From NCBI GenBank assembly GCA_944363615.1, contig CALVUQ010000018.1, positions 1 to 34,035 on the forward strand: a DNA stretch of 34,035 bases, in the 5' to 3' direction. Both the position numbers and the translations under genes were made by a program. The notes below the pieces were generated by a model. It searched no databases. It was not told the DNA's origin and saw only the letters and a list, made by a program, of their open reading frames with translations. Shown piece after piece: positions 22,093 to 31,189 of this stretch. Source of the stretch: an uncultured Clostridia bacterium (GTDB lineage Bacteria > Bacillota > Clostridia > Christensenellales > Pumilibacteraceae). The first letter of the stretch is position 1. The number at the start of each line of letters is the position of its first letter.

Positions 22093-23490
22093 TTAATAGA
22101 GTTCGTCTAAAGCGACGATGGCTTTCTTGTAAATGTCGAACAGCTTATAAAGTTTGGCCACTTCGATGTTTTCGTCGGCGTTGTGTATATTCGTTTCCGC
22201 CCCGGGAAAAGTGGGGCCGAATGCCACAGCGTTGGGAAGCTCCCTCGCGTAGGTGCCGCCGCCCGTCTGAATGGGGCGCGGATTAACTTCGCCCGTTTCC
22301 TCCGCGTAAACCTTCAAAAGCGTTTTTATCAGCGGCGAATCCTCGGGTATATAAAGATTTTCCGCAAATCTTGCCCTTTTTATAACGGTTCCCGCGGGAA
22401 GAGCGGCTTTAAGCTTGGCTTCGGTATCGTCGGGATTACAGCAAAGCGGCAGACGGAAGTCGAATTTAATGGTAAGCAAATTGCCGTCGTATTCCGCCAC
22501 GCCCATGTTCATGGTAAGGCGACCGCTTTTTTCGTCCTCGGCGTAAATGCCGTTGGCTTTCGCGGCGTCTTTGTTGCAAAAGCCGTCGAAAATCTTGCCG
22601 ATAAATTCGCTTTCGGGCGCGGCGGCTTTAAGCACCGCCCATATTTTCCACATAGCATTGTCCGATTTGTCGGGATCCATTGCGTGACCTGCAACGCCCT
22701 TAGCCCCGATTTTAACTCCGCGTTCGGTATATTCCACCGAAAAGTCGGAAGGCTGCGCGCCGATTTTCACAAGCTGAGTAAGTACGCGCGGGGAGGAGAA
22801 CGCGTCGGCGGTTATTTTTCCGTCCGCGGCAAGGTTTTTAACGGCAGTGCCGCCGTTTTTAAGCGTTACAAAGGCAAAGCCGGGCACAACGTTGGCGCGT
22901 CCCGTGCACGAAAATTCCGCCACGTTATCCTTGAAGACGTCGTCGGGGGTAAGCACGGCGTCGGTGTGAAGTATGCCTTTTTCGCTGTTGATTACGGGAA
23001 AGTCGGAGTCCGGTACAAGCGATACCACGGGGATTTCGCCCGTATCGACGTATTTTTTTAAACACAGCGAGCCTGTTTCCTCGTTGCAGCCCACAATCAG
23101 TCTGACCCTGTGCTTAAGTCTGATTTTGTCTTCCTTGAACTTTTTAAGAAGATGAAGCATTACAACCAGCGGACCTTTGTCGTCGGCAACGCCTCTGCCG
23201 TAGACTTTTCCGTCCGTGTTCCGCATTCTGAACGGATCGGATTCCCAACCGCTGCCTGCGGGCACGATGTCTGTGTGCGCCAGGATGCCGATCAGGGGTT
23301 TTTCCGCCTCGCCGTAATCGGCCCAGCCGTAATAACCGTTGTATTCGCCCACTTTAAGGCCGTAAAAAGACGCCTTGTTCAGAAACCAGTCCAGCGCGTT
23401 TCGCACCTGAGCGCCGAAAGGGGCGTCCGCCGCGCTTCTTTCCGCTTCAACGCTATTGATAGCGATCAGTTCACTCAAGTCGTTAAGCAT
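22093..23490 (-). CDS. pepV: M20 family dipeptidase, PepV type
   Basis: A cytosolic zinc dipeptidase (PepV/Sapep, M20A family) of 465 residues that splits dipeptides taken up or made in the cell. Visible metal and catalytic sites are GILAHTDIVPAG (His ligand and nearby Asp), YGRGVADDKGP (bridging Asp), VGCNEETGS (general-base and ligand Glu), the Asp of VPDSDFPV, and a late His in ETNIHNADE. The middle ~180 residues form the lid/dimerisation domain. Start: AAAGAGG about 10 nt before the ATG. The leader from the predicted promoter is ~150 nt and has a hairpin and a small open frame. Confidence 0.95.
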   Translation of the reverse strand: MLNDLSELIAINSVEAERSAADAPFGAQVRNALDWFLNKASFYGLKVGEYNGYYGWADYGEAEKPLIGILAHTDIVPAGSGWESDPFRMRNTDGKVYGRGVADDKGPLVVMLHLLKKFKEDKIRLKHRVRLIVGCNEETGSLCLKKYVDTGEIPVVSLVPDSDFPVINSEKGILHTDAVLTPDDVFKDNVAEFSCTGRANVVPGFAFVTLKNGGTAVKNLAADGKITADAFSSPRVLTQLVKIGAQPSDFSVEYTERGVKIGAKGVAGHAMDPDKSDNAMWKIWAVLKAAAPESEFIGKIFDGFCNKDAAKANGIYAEDEKSGRLTMNMGVAEYDGNLLTIKFDFRLPLCCNPDDTEAKLKAALPAGTVIKRARFAENLYIPEDSPLIKTLLKVYAEETGEVNPRPIQTGGGTYARELPNAVAFGPTFPGAETNIHNADENIEVAKLYKLFDIYKKAIVALDELY

Positions 23491-23524
23491 TGTATAAAAC
23501 CTCTTTGTAAGATTACGTTAGTCG

Positions 23525-23614
23525 TTAAAGCGTTGTCGTCAGCCGCTTAATTGCTTTGTCAAACGCTTGCTTAAATCCGAGTTTTGCTTTATAATAACCT
23601 TTGCCGTAAATCAT
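23525..23614 (-). CDS. Possible 29-residue leader ORF in the pepV 5' region
   Basis: An ATG on the minus strand at 23614 opens 29 codons (MIYGKGYYKAKLGFKQAFDK then AIKRLTTTL) ending in TAA at 23525, inside the predicted pepV leader. The peptide is basic and amphipathic. There is no Shine-Dalgarno site in front, and the start codon lies in the loop of a 9-bp hairpin (ATAACCTTT at 23594-23602, AAAGGTTAT at 23620-23628). It may be translated as a leader, or it may be chance. Confidence 0.25.
   Translation of the reverse strand: MIYGKGYYKAKLGFKQAFDKAIKRLTTTL
23567..23595 (+). promoter_or_regulatory. Promoter of gltX
   Basis: TTGCTT (23567-23572), 17 nt, TATAAT (23590-23595). Transcription starts inside the region also read by the pepV leader, so the two 5' ends overlap in antisense over roughly 23602-23639. 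Confidence 0.75.
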
Positions 23615-23645
23615 GCGGAAAAGGTTATCGGCTAACTTAGTAGCT

Positions 23646-23674
23646 ATTATACTCCCGCCCGGCGATTTTGTCAA
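23646..23674 (-). promoter_or_regulatory. Full-consensus promoter of pepV-trxA
   Basis: On the minus strand, TTGACA (23674-23669), 17 nt, TATAAT (23651-23646). It overlaps the untranslated leader of gltX. Confidence 0.85.
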
Positions 23675-23692
23675 CGAAAGGAGCGTCAGACA

Positions 23693-25111
23693 ATGGAAAC
23701 TGTAAGAACCAGATTTGCGCCCAGTCCCACGGGTTATCTGCACATAGGGGGCTTGAGGACTGCGCTTTACGCGTGGCTTTTCGCGCGTAAAAACGGCGGG
23801 AAATTCATATTGCGCATAGAAGACACGGATTTGGAACGCTATGTGGACGGCGCGGTGGAGATAATTTACCGCACGCTGAGGGAGACGGGACTGAATTACG
23901 ACGAAGGCCCCGACGTCGGCGGCGATTACGGTCCGTACATTCAGTCCGAGCGCAGAGATATTTACCTTAAGTACGCGCATAAACTGGTTGAGCAGGGCGA
24001 CGCCTATTACTGCTTCTGCACCAAGGAGCGGCTTGAAGAAATTCACAAAAACGGCGCAACGAAGTACGACAAACACTGCCTTTCTTTAAGTAAGGAGGAA
24101 GTGGCAAGGCGTATAGCCGCGGGCGAAAAGTACGTCATTCGTCAGAACATTCCCGAAGAGGGCTCTTCGACCTATCACGACATGGTTTTCGGCGACATCA
24201 CCGTGGAGAATAAGGACCTCGAAGATAATATACTCATAAAATCCGACGGTATGCCTACTTATAACTTCGCAAACGTCATCGACGACCACCTCATGGGCAT
24301 AAATTACGTCATTCGCGGGGTGGAGTATCTTTCCAGTACTCCCAAATATAACCTTTTATATAAGGCATTCGGGTGGGAAATTCCCAATTACATGCACCTT
24401 CAGCCCATTATGCGCGACGCAACGCACAAGCTCAGCAAACGTCACGGCGACGCATCCTATGAAGATTTCATAAAAAAAGGCTATCTTAAGGAAGCAATCG
24501 TGAATTATATCGCGCTGTTGGGTTGGAGTCCCAAAGACAACCGCGAAAAATTCACTCTCGACGAGATGAAGGAGCTGTTTTCCGTTTCGGGCCTGAGTAA
24601 GTCCGCGTCCATTTTCGACGAAAACAAGATGCGCTGGCTTAACTCCTGCTACGTCAAGGAACTCTCCGACGAGCAGTTCTACGACTACGCATTGCCTTTC
24701 TATGAAAAACTGGATTATCTCAAGGGCTACGACCTCAGATATTTGTCGTCGCTTCTCAAAAACCGTTGCGAAATTTTCTCCGACGTACAAAAGCTTACTG
24801 CGTTTCTGACCGAGTTCGACGGTTTCGACCTTGATCTTTTCGTCAACGCCAAGTGGAAAACCGACCGCGCTTTGGCAAAGAAGATGATTCCCGATCTCAT
24901 TGAACTGTGCGAAAATTCCTTCGACTCGCTTCACGACGCGCTGGTCAATTACGCGGAAAAGTCGGGCTGCAAAAAAGGCCAGGTGCTCTGGATTTTCCGT
25001 ATCGCGATAACGGGCGCGCAGAATACGCCCGGCGGCGCAACCGAAATGGCGACTCTTCTGGGAAAAGACGAAGTAGTCAGAAGACTTAAAACTTCTCTTT
25101 CAAGACTTTAA
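23693..25111 (+). CDS. gltX: Glutamyl-tRNA synthetase
   Basis: A class I aminoacyl-tRNA synthetase charging tRNA-Glu (and in many Firmicutes also tRNA-Gln, later amidated). Length is 472 residues. The HIGH motif is PSPTGYLHIGG (residues 10-20) and the KMSKS motif is KLSKR at 246-250. A Cys-x-Cys plus later Cys (YYCFC ... KHC) may bind zinc as in the E. coli enzyme. The C-terminal ~140 residues are the helical anticodon-binding domain. AAAGGAG precedes the ATG. Single-gene transcript. Confidence 0.98.
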   Translation: METVRTRFAPSPTGYLHIGGLRTALYAWLFARKNGGKFILRIEDTDLERYVDGAVEIIYRTLRETGLNYDEGPDVGGDYGPYIQSERRDIYLKYAHKLVEQGDAYYCFCTKERLEEIHKNGATKYDKHCLSLSKEEVARRIAAGEKYVIRQNIPEEGSSTYHDMVFGDITVENKDLEDNILIKSDGMPTYNFANVIDDHLMGINYVIRGVEYLSSTPKYNLLYKAFGWEIPNYMHLQPIMRDATHKLSKRHGDASYEDFIKKGYLKEAIVNYIALLGWSPKDNREKFTLDEMKELFSVSGLSKSASIFDENKMRWLNSCYVKELSDEQFYDYALPFYEKLDYLKGYDLRYLSSLLKNRCEIFSDVQKLTAFLTEFDGFDLDLFVNAKWKTDRALAKKMIPDLIELCENSFDSLHDALVNYAEKSGCKKGQVLWIFRIAITGAQNTPGGATEMATLLGKDEVVRRLKTSLSRL

Positions 25112-25122
25112 TGACCTTAAAC

Positions 25123-25143
25123 AGCCCGTTTTTCGGCCGGGCT
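25123..25143 (+). terminator. Weak terminator of gltX
   Basis: AGCCCG (25123-25128) pairs with CGGGCT (25138-25143) 11 nt past the stop. It is followed only by TTGCGAT, so efficiency is doubtful. Confidence 0.45.
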
Positions 25144-25197
25144 TGCGATATTCAGGTCTTAATTTGTTATCTTTGAGTAGGGCGTTCTGTTTCTTCA

Positions 25198-25303
25198 GTT
25201 TAATACTCTGCGTCGGTAAAACTCGAAGAACCGGTTAAAACTCTTTGTCGGCAAAGGCCGAAGGGTGGGTTAAAACTCTTCATAGGTAAAGCCGAAGGGC
25301 GGG
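25198..25303 (+). repeat. Three degenerate tandem repeats of ~35 bp
   Basis: Units start at 25198, 25234 and 25269. The last two share GTTAAAACTCTT, a (G)GCAAAG/GTAAAG core and GCCGAAGGG at the same offsets; the first is more diverged (GTTTAATACTCT ... GGTAAAACTCGAAGAACCG). A run of nine G follows at 25301-25309. The array is noncoding. Too few and too degenerate for CRISPR, with no spacers. Confidence 0.65.
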
Positions 25304-25309
25304 GGGGGG

Positions 25310-25748
25310 AGCCTTACTGATTAAATTAGCCGATAAATGCCGCTGCGGTTATATACTTATATATATATTTCATTTACTTTTTATTTATATTTGCATAAGG
25401 TTAAAGCAAATAACGTATTACGGATTTTCAGTATTTTTTTGCAGTAATCGTATTGCGTTTTGCATTCATAAAGCTTAAAAATTTTGCCCGCGGTCTGTTT
25501 CATTCGGCCGCGGGCGTTATTTTTACGTTTAATTTTTTATGGCGTTTTTTGTTTTCGTGCGGCCGCTTTTTTTTTGCGTCGGTCGCGTTTTTTTAAACTC
25601 GGATAAGCTTTAATCGCACCTTAAAAAACGTAGGTAATAAGATTATTTTGTATAAAAGCCTTAAAGTAGTTTTTCTCAGGTAATGCTGTTTTTGCGTATA
25701 AAAAGCCGTTGTATGCGTAATCGTGCCGCATTCGCTTTTACGGCAATT
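25310..25748. other. AT-rich intergenic stretch
   Basis: No gene is seen. It contains TATATATATA-like AT-rich sequence (25350-25390), a strong + strand terminator (25486-25524), and a GCGGCCGC palindrome followed by nine T around 25560-25576. Two terminator-like elements without an upstream gene suggest an unannotated small RNA or the eroded remains of a gene. Confidence 0.4.
25486..25524 (+). terminator. Strong orphan terminator
   Basis: GCCCGCGG (25486-25493) and CCGCGGGC (25508-25515) form a perfect 8-bp GC stem followed by GTTATTTTT. The nearest + strand gene (gltX) ends 375 nt upstream. Confidence 0.75.
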
Positions 25749-26621
25749 TCAGTCTTTTTCTTCTTTCCCAGCGGTGTTGCGGTATTCGGTGGGGGAAACG
25801 CCGAATCGGTTTTTGAACATGTACATAAGCGAACGGTCGTTTTTAAGTCCGGTCTGCGCGGCAACGTCCGCAAGAGGCAGCTTTGTGGAGGACAGCAGCC
25901 TTTTCGCGCGCTCCAGCCTCAGGTTGTTCAGGTATTGCATGGGCGCGCTTCCCGTGTATTCTTTAAAAAGCTTGTCAAGGTGCGACGGCGAATACCCCGA
26001 CACCTCGGCGATGCTGCTAAGCGACACCGGCATGTCGAAATTGTTTTCCAGAAAATTTATGGCGTTTTTCAGTTCGTTAGGGACGGTTACGTGCCTGCGG
26101 GAGTCGGAAAATTCGATTATATCCACGAAAAGCGCGTAAGTTTCGACGGAAAGCGCGTAAAGATCGGGTTCGAAACTTTTCATGATGTCGGCAATTTTCA
26201 AAAAATGTTTTTCAATGATGTCCTGCGGGAAGTTTTTTATAATATAATTGTTGTCGTTGTGAAACTTGCCGTAAAGATTTGCAAGCTGACTTCCGTCGTC
26301 TTTGATGTGCATACAGTAAATGTTCCACGGTCCTTCGGGTACAAAAATCCGCTTTTGGTACGCATGTAAAAGAATAAGGTCGCCTTGTTCGATATCGAAA
26401 GTCAAGTTGTTTACGGTAAATCGCGCATTGCCCGAAATAGTATAATTTATCATGTAGAAGTCGTAAAACTGCAGCTCGTTATAATAATTTTTGCCTATTT
26501 CTTCGTAACCCAGAAAAAACGGTATTATAAGGTAATTGATATTTTCGAAAAGACTTTCCTTAAGGCGTATTCTTACGGATTTGTCGGAAAAATCGTGATA
26601 TTTTACTTCCCTTGTTTTCAT
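25749..26621 (-). CDS. AraC-family regulator of the glycan locus
   Basis: A 290-residue regulator. The N-terminal half is a cupin-like sensing domain (YTISGNARFTVNNLTFDIEQG near residues 60-80 is the typical strand pair). The C-terminal half has both AraC helix-turn-helix units (SLSSIAEVSGYSPSHLDKLF and LADVAAQTGLKNDRSLMYMF, then FGVSPTEYR). AGGA lies 8 nt before the ATG. It is divergent from the glycosidase/lipoprotein operon with 226 nt between starts, so it is the likely activator of that operon in response to a sugar. No clean terminator follows; a long-loop GCCGT/ACGGC hairpin with TTTTTAT downstream is a candidate. Confidence 0.93.
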   Translation of the reverse strand: MKTREVKYHDFSDKSVRIRLKESLFENINYLIIPFFLGYEEIGKNYYNELQFYDFYMINYTISGNARFTVNNLTFDIEQGDLILLHAYQKRIFVPEGPWNIYCMHIKDDGSQLANLYGKFHNDNNYIIKNFPQDIIEKHFLKIADIMKSFEPDLYALSVETYALFVDIIEFSDSRRHVTVPNELKNAINFLENNFDMPVSLSSIAEVSGYSPSHLDKLFKEYTGSAPMQYLNNLRLERAKRLLSSTKLPLADVAAQTGLKNDRSLMYMFKNRFGVSPTEYRNTAGKEEKD

Positions 26622-26674
26622 TTTTATGTTCCTATAATATAATAATTTTTTGTAGTTATGTGGAATTTTATGTA

Positions 26675-26704
26675 TTGACCGTTTTGTTTTAATTACATTA
26701 TACT
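26675..26704 (+). promoter_or_regulatory. Promoter of the glycan-use operon
   Basis: TTGACC (26675-26680), 18 nt, TATACT (26699-26704), giving a ~135-nt leader. A second -10 (TATAAT, 26793-26798) lies closer to the gene without a good -35 and could be an activator-dependent start. Confidence 0.55.
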
Positions 26705-26847
26705 ATATTTATGTAAAAAAGTAAATTCCGTTTGCAATTAAAGCGACGATTTTTTTGGGATAATAACTTAAACTAAGTTGTTTTTTTAACTATATAATAA
26801 GTTTTTGTATAAGTTTTAAGCAGCTTCAGAAAAAAAGGAGAAAAAAG

Positions 26848-28656
26848 ATGAAGAAATTGTTGAAAAGGTTCGCTTTGCTTGCGGTTGTGCTTGCGGTTTT
26901 TGTCTCTTCCGCGTGCTCGGCGTCGAACAGCTATAATTTGGCATATTTCGACGGCATTGCCGAGGATGGCAGCTATAACACCGACCTTTTTTACCGTAAC
27001 GATCTTTTGCTTAACCATGCGGCCGACCCCGGCTGCATCTGGGTAAGCGAGGAGGAGAGTCCGGAATACGGCGGATATTTCTATATGTATCCCACTTCGG
27101 TTTACTACAACTTCCAGGTTTTCCGTTCCAAAGACCTTAATAACTGGGAAAAACTGGGTCTTGCGATAGATTTTCAGACTCCCGACGAAGACAGGTATTT
27201 CACGCAGAACCTCTGGGCGCCCGAAGTCATTTTCAATCCGTATGACGGAAAGTTCTACATGTATTTCAGCGGCATCAACGCCGATGCGAATTTATCGGGT
27301 TCGATAGGCGCTTCGACCTATCAGATCGGCGTCGCGGTAAGCGATAATCCCGCAGGCGGGTTCAAGATGTGCACGGGCACCAATCTTTACGGCGAAGTCC
27401 TCGACGAAACCAAGCCTACCATCGACTTCAACATTCAGCACGGCGAGCCCGGCGATCCCTATTATACGCCCGAACGTAAGGGAGCGGACAGGTTCTACAA
27501 TATTGACGTTTCGCCTTTCTTTGACGACGACGGACAGCTTTATCTTTACTTCCGTCCGTCTTATCTCTATAGCAGCGATCATCAGTACGCTCATCTTGCG
27601 GTCGTCAAAATGCGCGATATGGTTACGCCCGATTACACCACGTATACCGAGCTTACTTATCCCGGCTATCAGTCGCTTGAGGATTACCGCAACGGCGTCA
27701 GATTCGACATGGAAGACGGCTCTTACCTCGACGAAGCGCCTTTCATGATTAAGCACGACGGCATTTACTATCTTACATACGCTACTCACGGCTACACCCA
27801 GCGCGACAAGTATTGCGTCGCAGTTGCGGTAAGTCAAAGCCCCATGGGTCCGTTTATCAAGCTTTCGCCCGAAGACGGCAATCCCTCGCTGTATATCGAG
27901 CCTTATATGGATCAGATGGCGGGACCCGGACACCATGCGTTCGTCTATCGCGAAAACGATATTTTCGTCATTTATCATTCGCTTATGAACCGCGCGGCGG
28001 GCGACAGCAATCCCCGCGGAATAGCCGTTGACCGCGTTCAGTTCATCGACGGAAGCAATCTCGGCATCAACGCGGAAGATTACGGCATCACCACCGAAAG
28101 CGGCACTTTCGACGCGCTTTACACCAACGGCGCAACCTGGTCGCTGCAGCCGCTTATGGAATCCGTCAGCGGTTACGAGAACATCGCTCCCGAAGCGACC
28201 GTTACGGCAACCAACGCAACCGCCGGCACGGAAAAATATCTTAACGACGGAATCTTTGCAAACCACACTTATTCCGCTCACTTGGAAACCGTTGTCAAGG
28301 GAAAGACTGAAATTACCATGGAATTTGCGCAGCCGCAGGACGTGCGCGCCATAATGATTTACAACAGTTTCGAATATCTGTACGCGTTCTCCATGATCGA
28401 CAGGATCGAGTTTACGCTTGCCGAAAAGAAAGACGGAAAAAGCATTGCCGTTGTGGAAGACCTGATATTCAACAGCGACTATTACAGTGAAGGGGATATG
28501 TTCATGCGGCCGGGCGGCTCCTGTGTTGCGGAGTTCGATCCGATAAACGTGACCAAGATTAAAATCTACATTTCCCAGAAACTGGACAAATCCAACGAGG
28601 GCGGAGATCAGATCTGCATTTCGGATATCGTTGTTTTAAGTAAAAGGGAGGGTTAA
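26848..28656 (+). CDS. GH43-family glycosidase lipoprotein with C-terminal binding domain
   Basis: A surface-anchored enzyme of 602 residues that probably removes arabinose or xylose residues from plant glycans. Lipobox SSAC with Cys23 ends the signal peptide. The five-bladed beta-propeller (about 45-430) has the family's three acids: base Asp60 in NHAADPGCIW, pKa-modulating Asp220 in YNIDVSPFFDDDG, and acid Glu296 in YLDEAPFMIKHDGIYYLTYA; GPGHHAFVY carries the conserved late His. Residues ~445-600 (NIAPEATVTATNATAGTEKY ... IMIYNSFEYL) look like an F5/8-type discoidin/CBM32-like sugar-binding domain. AAAGGAG precedes the ATG. First gene of the operon; the next starts 3 nt after its stop. Confidence 0.93.
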   Translation: MKKLLKRFALLAVVLAVFVSSACSASNSYNLAYFDGIAEDGSYNTDLFYRNDLLLNHAADPGCIWVSEEESPEYGGYFYMYPTSVYYNFQVFRSKDLNNWEKLGLAIDFQTPDEDRYFTQNLWAPEVIFNPYDGKFYMYFSGINADANLSGSIGASTYQIGVAVSDNPAGGFKMCTGTNLYGEVLDETKPTIDFNIQHGEPGDPYYTPERKGADRFYNIDVSPFFDDDGQLYLYFRPSYLYSSDHQYAHLAVVKMRDMVTPDYTTYTELTYPGYQSLEDYRNGVRFDMEDGSYLDEAPFMIKHDGIYYLTYATHGYTQRDKYCVAVAVSQSPMGPFIKLSPEDGNPSLYIEPYMDQMAGPGHHAFVYRENDIFVIYHSLMNRAAGDSNPRGIAVDRVQFIDGSNLGINAEDYGITTESGTFDALYTNGATWSLQPLMESVSGYENIAPEATVTATNATAGTEKYLNDGIFANHTYSAHLETVVKGKTEITMEFAQPQDVRAIMIYNSFEYLYAFSMIDRIEFTLAEKKDGKSIAVVEDLIFNSDYYSEGDMFMRPGGSCVAEFDPINVTKIKIYISQKLDKSNEGGDQICISDIVVLSKREG

Positions 28657-28659
28657 ACA

Positions 28660-31125
28660 ATGAAAAAACTTGTTTTGGTATTTATCAGCCTTCTGATTGC
28701 GTTCAGCCTTCTCGTTGCGTGTACAAACGACACCTCTTCGGATGAAAAGTACGAGTACCCGACTTCTTTGACCACGCTTAAGACCCAGTGCGACGACGAC
28801 ACCGTTATCGATGGACGTCTTACCGAAGACAGATGGCAGAACCTTGAGTGGATCGAACATAAGGTCCCCGAAATAGACGTCAAAGTTACCGTATCGTTCA
28901 GCGACAAAGGCTTCTATGTGGCCGGCGTCGTCAAGGACAGGAACATCGTTTACAATATGCCTTATGCGGGCGAGGATAACTCCGGACTGAGAATTTACGT
29001 CGCCCCCATGGACGACTACGAACTTAAAAACCGTATTACCGCTTATTTCGACGCGGGCAATACTCCCTTCCTGACGGGCTCTTACGTGCACAGCTCTTTC
29101 GTGACCGTGCAGGGCGAGGGCGTCAACACCAACCGCAGCGAAGGCATGACGCTGGAATGCTTCTTCCCGTGGTCGGAACTGGGACTTACCGAAAGACCCG
29201 AAAATATCAGACTTACTTTCTGCTACAATCAGAAACTGACGGGCGGACTCAGCGGCAGAGGCAAAAAAATATTCCCCGCGCTCAGCGACGGCTCCAAACT
29301 CGGCAAATATTTTATCTTTGACGAAAACGGTTACGCCGAAAAAGACGCCGACGACGCGGTCATGGGCGACAGCGTGTTCGGTTATTCCAAGTCCACCGAG
29401 TGGAAGGAATTCAGAGAGGCCGACGGATCTTTGACGTTAAGGTCCAACTACACCGGACAAAGACTTTCCGATCCTGCAGGCAGATACATTTTCTTCAGAA
29501 ACGTGCAGGCTGAATCCTATATGTTCTCGGGCGTGCTCAAGCCCAATTACGACAGCGTCCAGGGCGCAGGCATAGATAATTCTACCCCTAGATTAGGTCT
29601 TATGGCGGGCTTCGATCCCACCTACGGCATGACGGGCGCGTACTTCGACCTCAGGAAAAGCTACATCGACTCGGGACGTATCGCTTTCGGACACATGAAT
29701 TATTACTTCGAAAAATGGGATATCGCTTCCGCCTCCCAGTATAAGTTCGACAGCCTTACGAGAGAAGACGCTGAAATCGCGGGAATCCTTAACGCAAATT
29801 ACACCGACGGCATTCCTTTTACCGTACTTAAAGACGGTCCCATGATTTATTACTTCCTCGGAAGGGGCGACAGCTGTTATCTTGCTTACATCGACAAACA
29901 GGACTACATGAACGGCGCAACCGCTTTCGGCTTCTATTCCTTTGCTGCGGACATTCAGATCACCAACCTCGAATTCCAGGTTCTGGACAAAGTAGAGCAG
30001 GGTACTTCCAATCTCGGCGTGGACGAAATCGCGGCTAAGTACAACGTTTTCCGCATCAACGTTCAGACCGCCGACAACGGCTACGTGACTACCGACGTTT
30101 ACGGCGGAAGATACGGATCGGGATTCAATCTTTCCGTTACGCCTTATTCCAACGAATACGTTTTAAGCTCGCTTAAAATCATCGATTCCGACGGCACGGA
30201 AACCGAATGCATCGATGACATCGACGAAAACATGGTCGACGGCACTTACTTCGTGGGCAACGTCACCGGCGACGTTACCGTAAAACCCGAATTCACCAAA
30301 GTGCAGACGGCGGTCGTTTCCGGCAAAGTCACCGTCGAAGGCGGCGCAAACAACGATTGCGAAATTATTCTCGAGTCCAAGACGCACAAAAGCCGCATCT
30401 ACAGGACCAACAGCGTTGCGGGAATGTATAACATCCGCGTTCCTCACGACGACTACACGATTTACTACATCGGCAAATACAGCGATTCTCAGATTTACGA
30501 GGCAACGATTAACGCGGATTGGAGCAAAGACGTCACGGTCAACGCTCTAGCGGTGGGCGGCAACGTCGTCACAAACGGCATGACTCTTTCTTCCAACACC
30601 GGCTGGACTACCGAACTCGGCGGAAAAGTCGTCAAACCCGAAACTACCGACCATAACGCAATTCTGTGGTTCAGTGATTCCGGCAACGACGAAAACTTTA
30701 CCGTTACCACCAAGTTGAGCGTAAAACTCGGCTCCGATAGCGACCCCAACGGCGGTTTGGTTGTGTCCGACGGCACCAATACCATTTGCATTTTCATTCT
30801 CAACAACGGATATCGTCTGTATATGATAAACGATTTCGACGGCAGATATCAGGTGCGCAATCTTTCCGGTATCGCTAACCTCATTACCGAAGACGTAATG
30901 GTTACGCTGGAAAAACGCGGCGGCACTTATTACCTGTATGCCGATTCCGCCGACAGCGGCTCGGATCGCGCAAACACGCTTTTGGGCAGTTTCTCCGGCG
31001 ACATCAAAAGCACCAACAATTCCTCCAAGAGCTTCACGATGCCTTCCGGTAAAGTCGCCGTGGGCCTCAGCTTCAGAAACGGCGCTACAGTAACTTATTA
31101 CGATATGTCTTACACCGCGCAATAA
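28660..31125 (+). CDS. CBM9-like and lectin-like modular lipoprotein
   Basis: An 821-residue surface lipoprotein (lipobox LVAC, Cys21). Residues ~40-230 resemble a CBM9/DOMON-type domain: the opening VIDGRLTEDRWQNLEW and later MTLECFFPWSELGL are its hallmarks, found on xylan- and cellulose-related proteins. Residues ~240-445 look like a concanavalin/LamG-type sandwich. About 450-545 hold an InlB-repeat-like segment. About 548-630 (VVSGKVTVEGGANNDCEIIL) look like a carboxypeptidase-regulatory beta domain. A second lectin-like sandwich (~640-821) repeats the pattern. No catalytic motif is seen, so the likely role is binding glycan for the GH43 partner. AGGGAGGG lies in the end of the previous gene. 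Confidence 0.85.
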   Translation: MKKLVLVFISLLIAFSLLVACTNDTSSDEKYEYPTSLTTLKTQCDDDTVIDGRLTEDRWQNLEWIEHKVPEIDVKVTVSFSDKGFYVAGVVKDRNIVYNMPYAGEDNSGLRIYVAPMDDYELKNRITAYFDAGNTPFLTGSYVHSSFVTVQGEGVNTNRSEGMTLECFFPWSELGLTERPENIRLTFCYNQKLTGGLSGRGKKIFPALSDGSKLGKYFIFDENGYAEKDADDAVMGDSVFGYSKSTEWKEFREADGSLTLRSNYTGQRLSDPAGRYIFFRNVQAESYMFSGVLKPNYDSVQGAGIDNSTPRLGLMAGFDPTYGMTGAYFDLRKSYIDSGRIAFGHMNYYFEKWDIASASQYKFDSLTREDAEIAGILNANYTDGIPFTVLKDGPMIYYFLGRGDSCYLAYIDKQDYMNGATAFGFYSFAADIQITNLEFQVLDKVEQGTSNLGVDEIAAKYNVFRINVQTADNGYVTTDVYGGRYGSGFNLSVTPYSNEYVLSSLKIIDSDGTETECIDDIDENMVDGTYFVGNVTGDVTVKPEFTKVQTAVVSGKVTVEGGANNDCEIILESKTHKSRIYRTNSVAGMYNIRVPHDDYTIYYIGKYSDSQIYEATINADWSKDVTVNALAVGGNVVTNGMTLSSNTGWTTELGGKVVKPETTDHNAILWFSDSGNDENFTVTTKLSVKLGSDSDPNGGLVVSDGTNTICIFILNNGYRLYMINDFDGRYQVRNLSGIANLITEDVMVTLEKRGGTYYLYADSADSGSDRANTLLGSFSGDIKSTNNSSKSFTMPSGKVAVGLSFRNGATVTYYDMSYTAQ

Positions 31126-31189
31126 CTTCGGACGGAAAACTTGCTTATGATAATGCAAATTCATAATAATAAATAAAGGAGAAGGGAAA

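Noticed and set aside
22183..23061. 292-residue + strand ORF antisense to pepV
   Set aside because: Basic, Gly/Phe/Arg-rich shadow of pepV codons; pepV has all M20 metal motifs.
25198..25303. CRISPR array
   Set aside because: Repeats are adjacent, degenerate and only three; no unique spacers and no cas genes.
27292..28281. 329-residue minus-strand ORF antisense to the GH43 gene
   Set aside because: No motif or start signals; the GH43 frame has the catalytic acids and a signal peptide.
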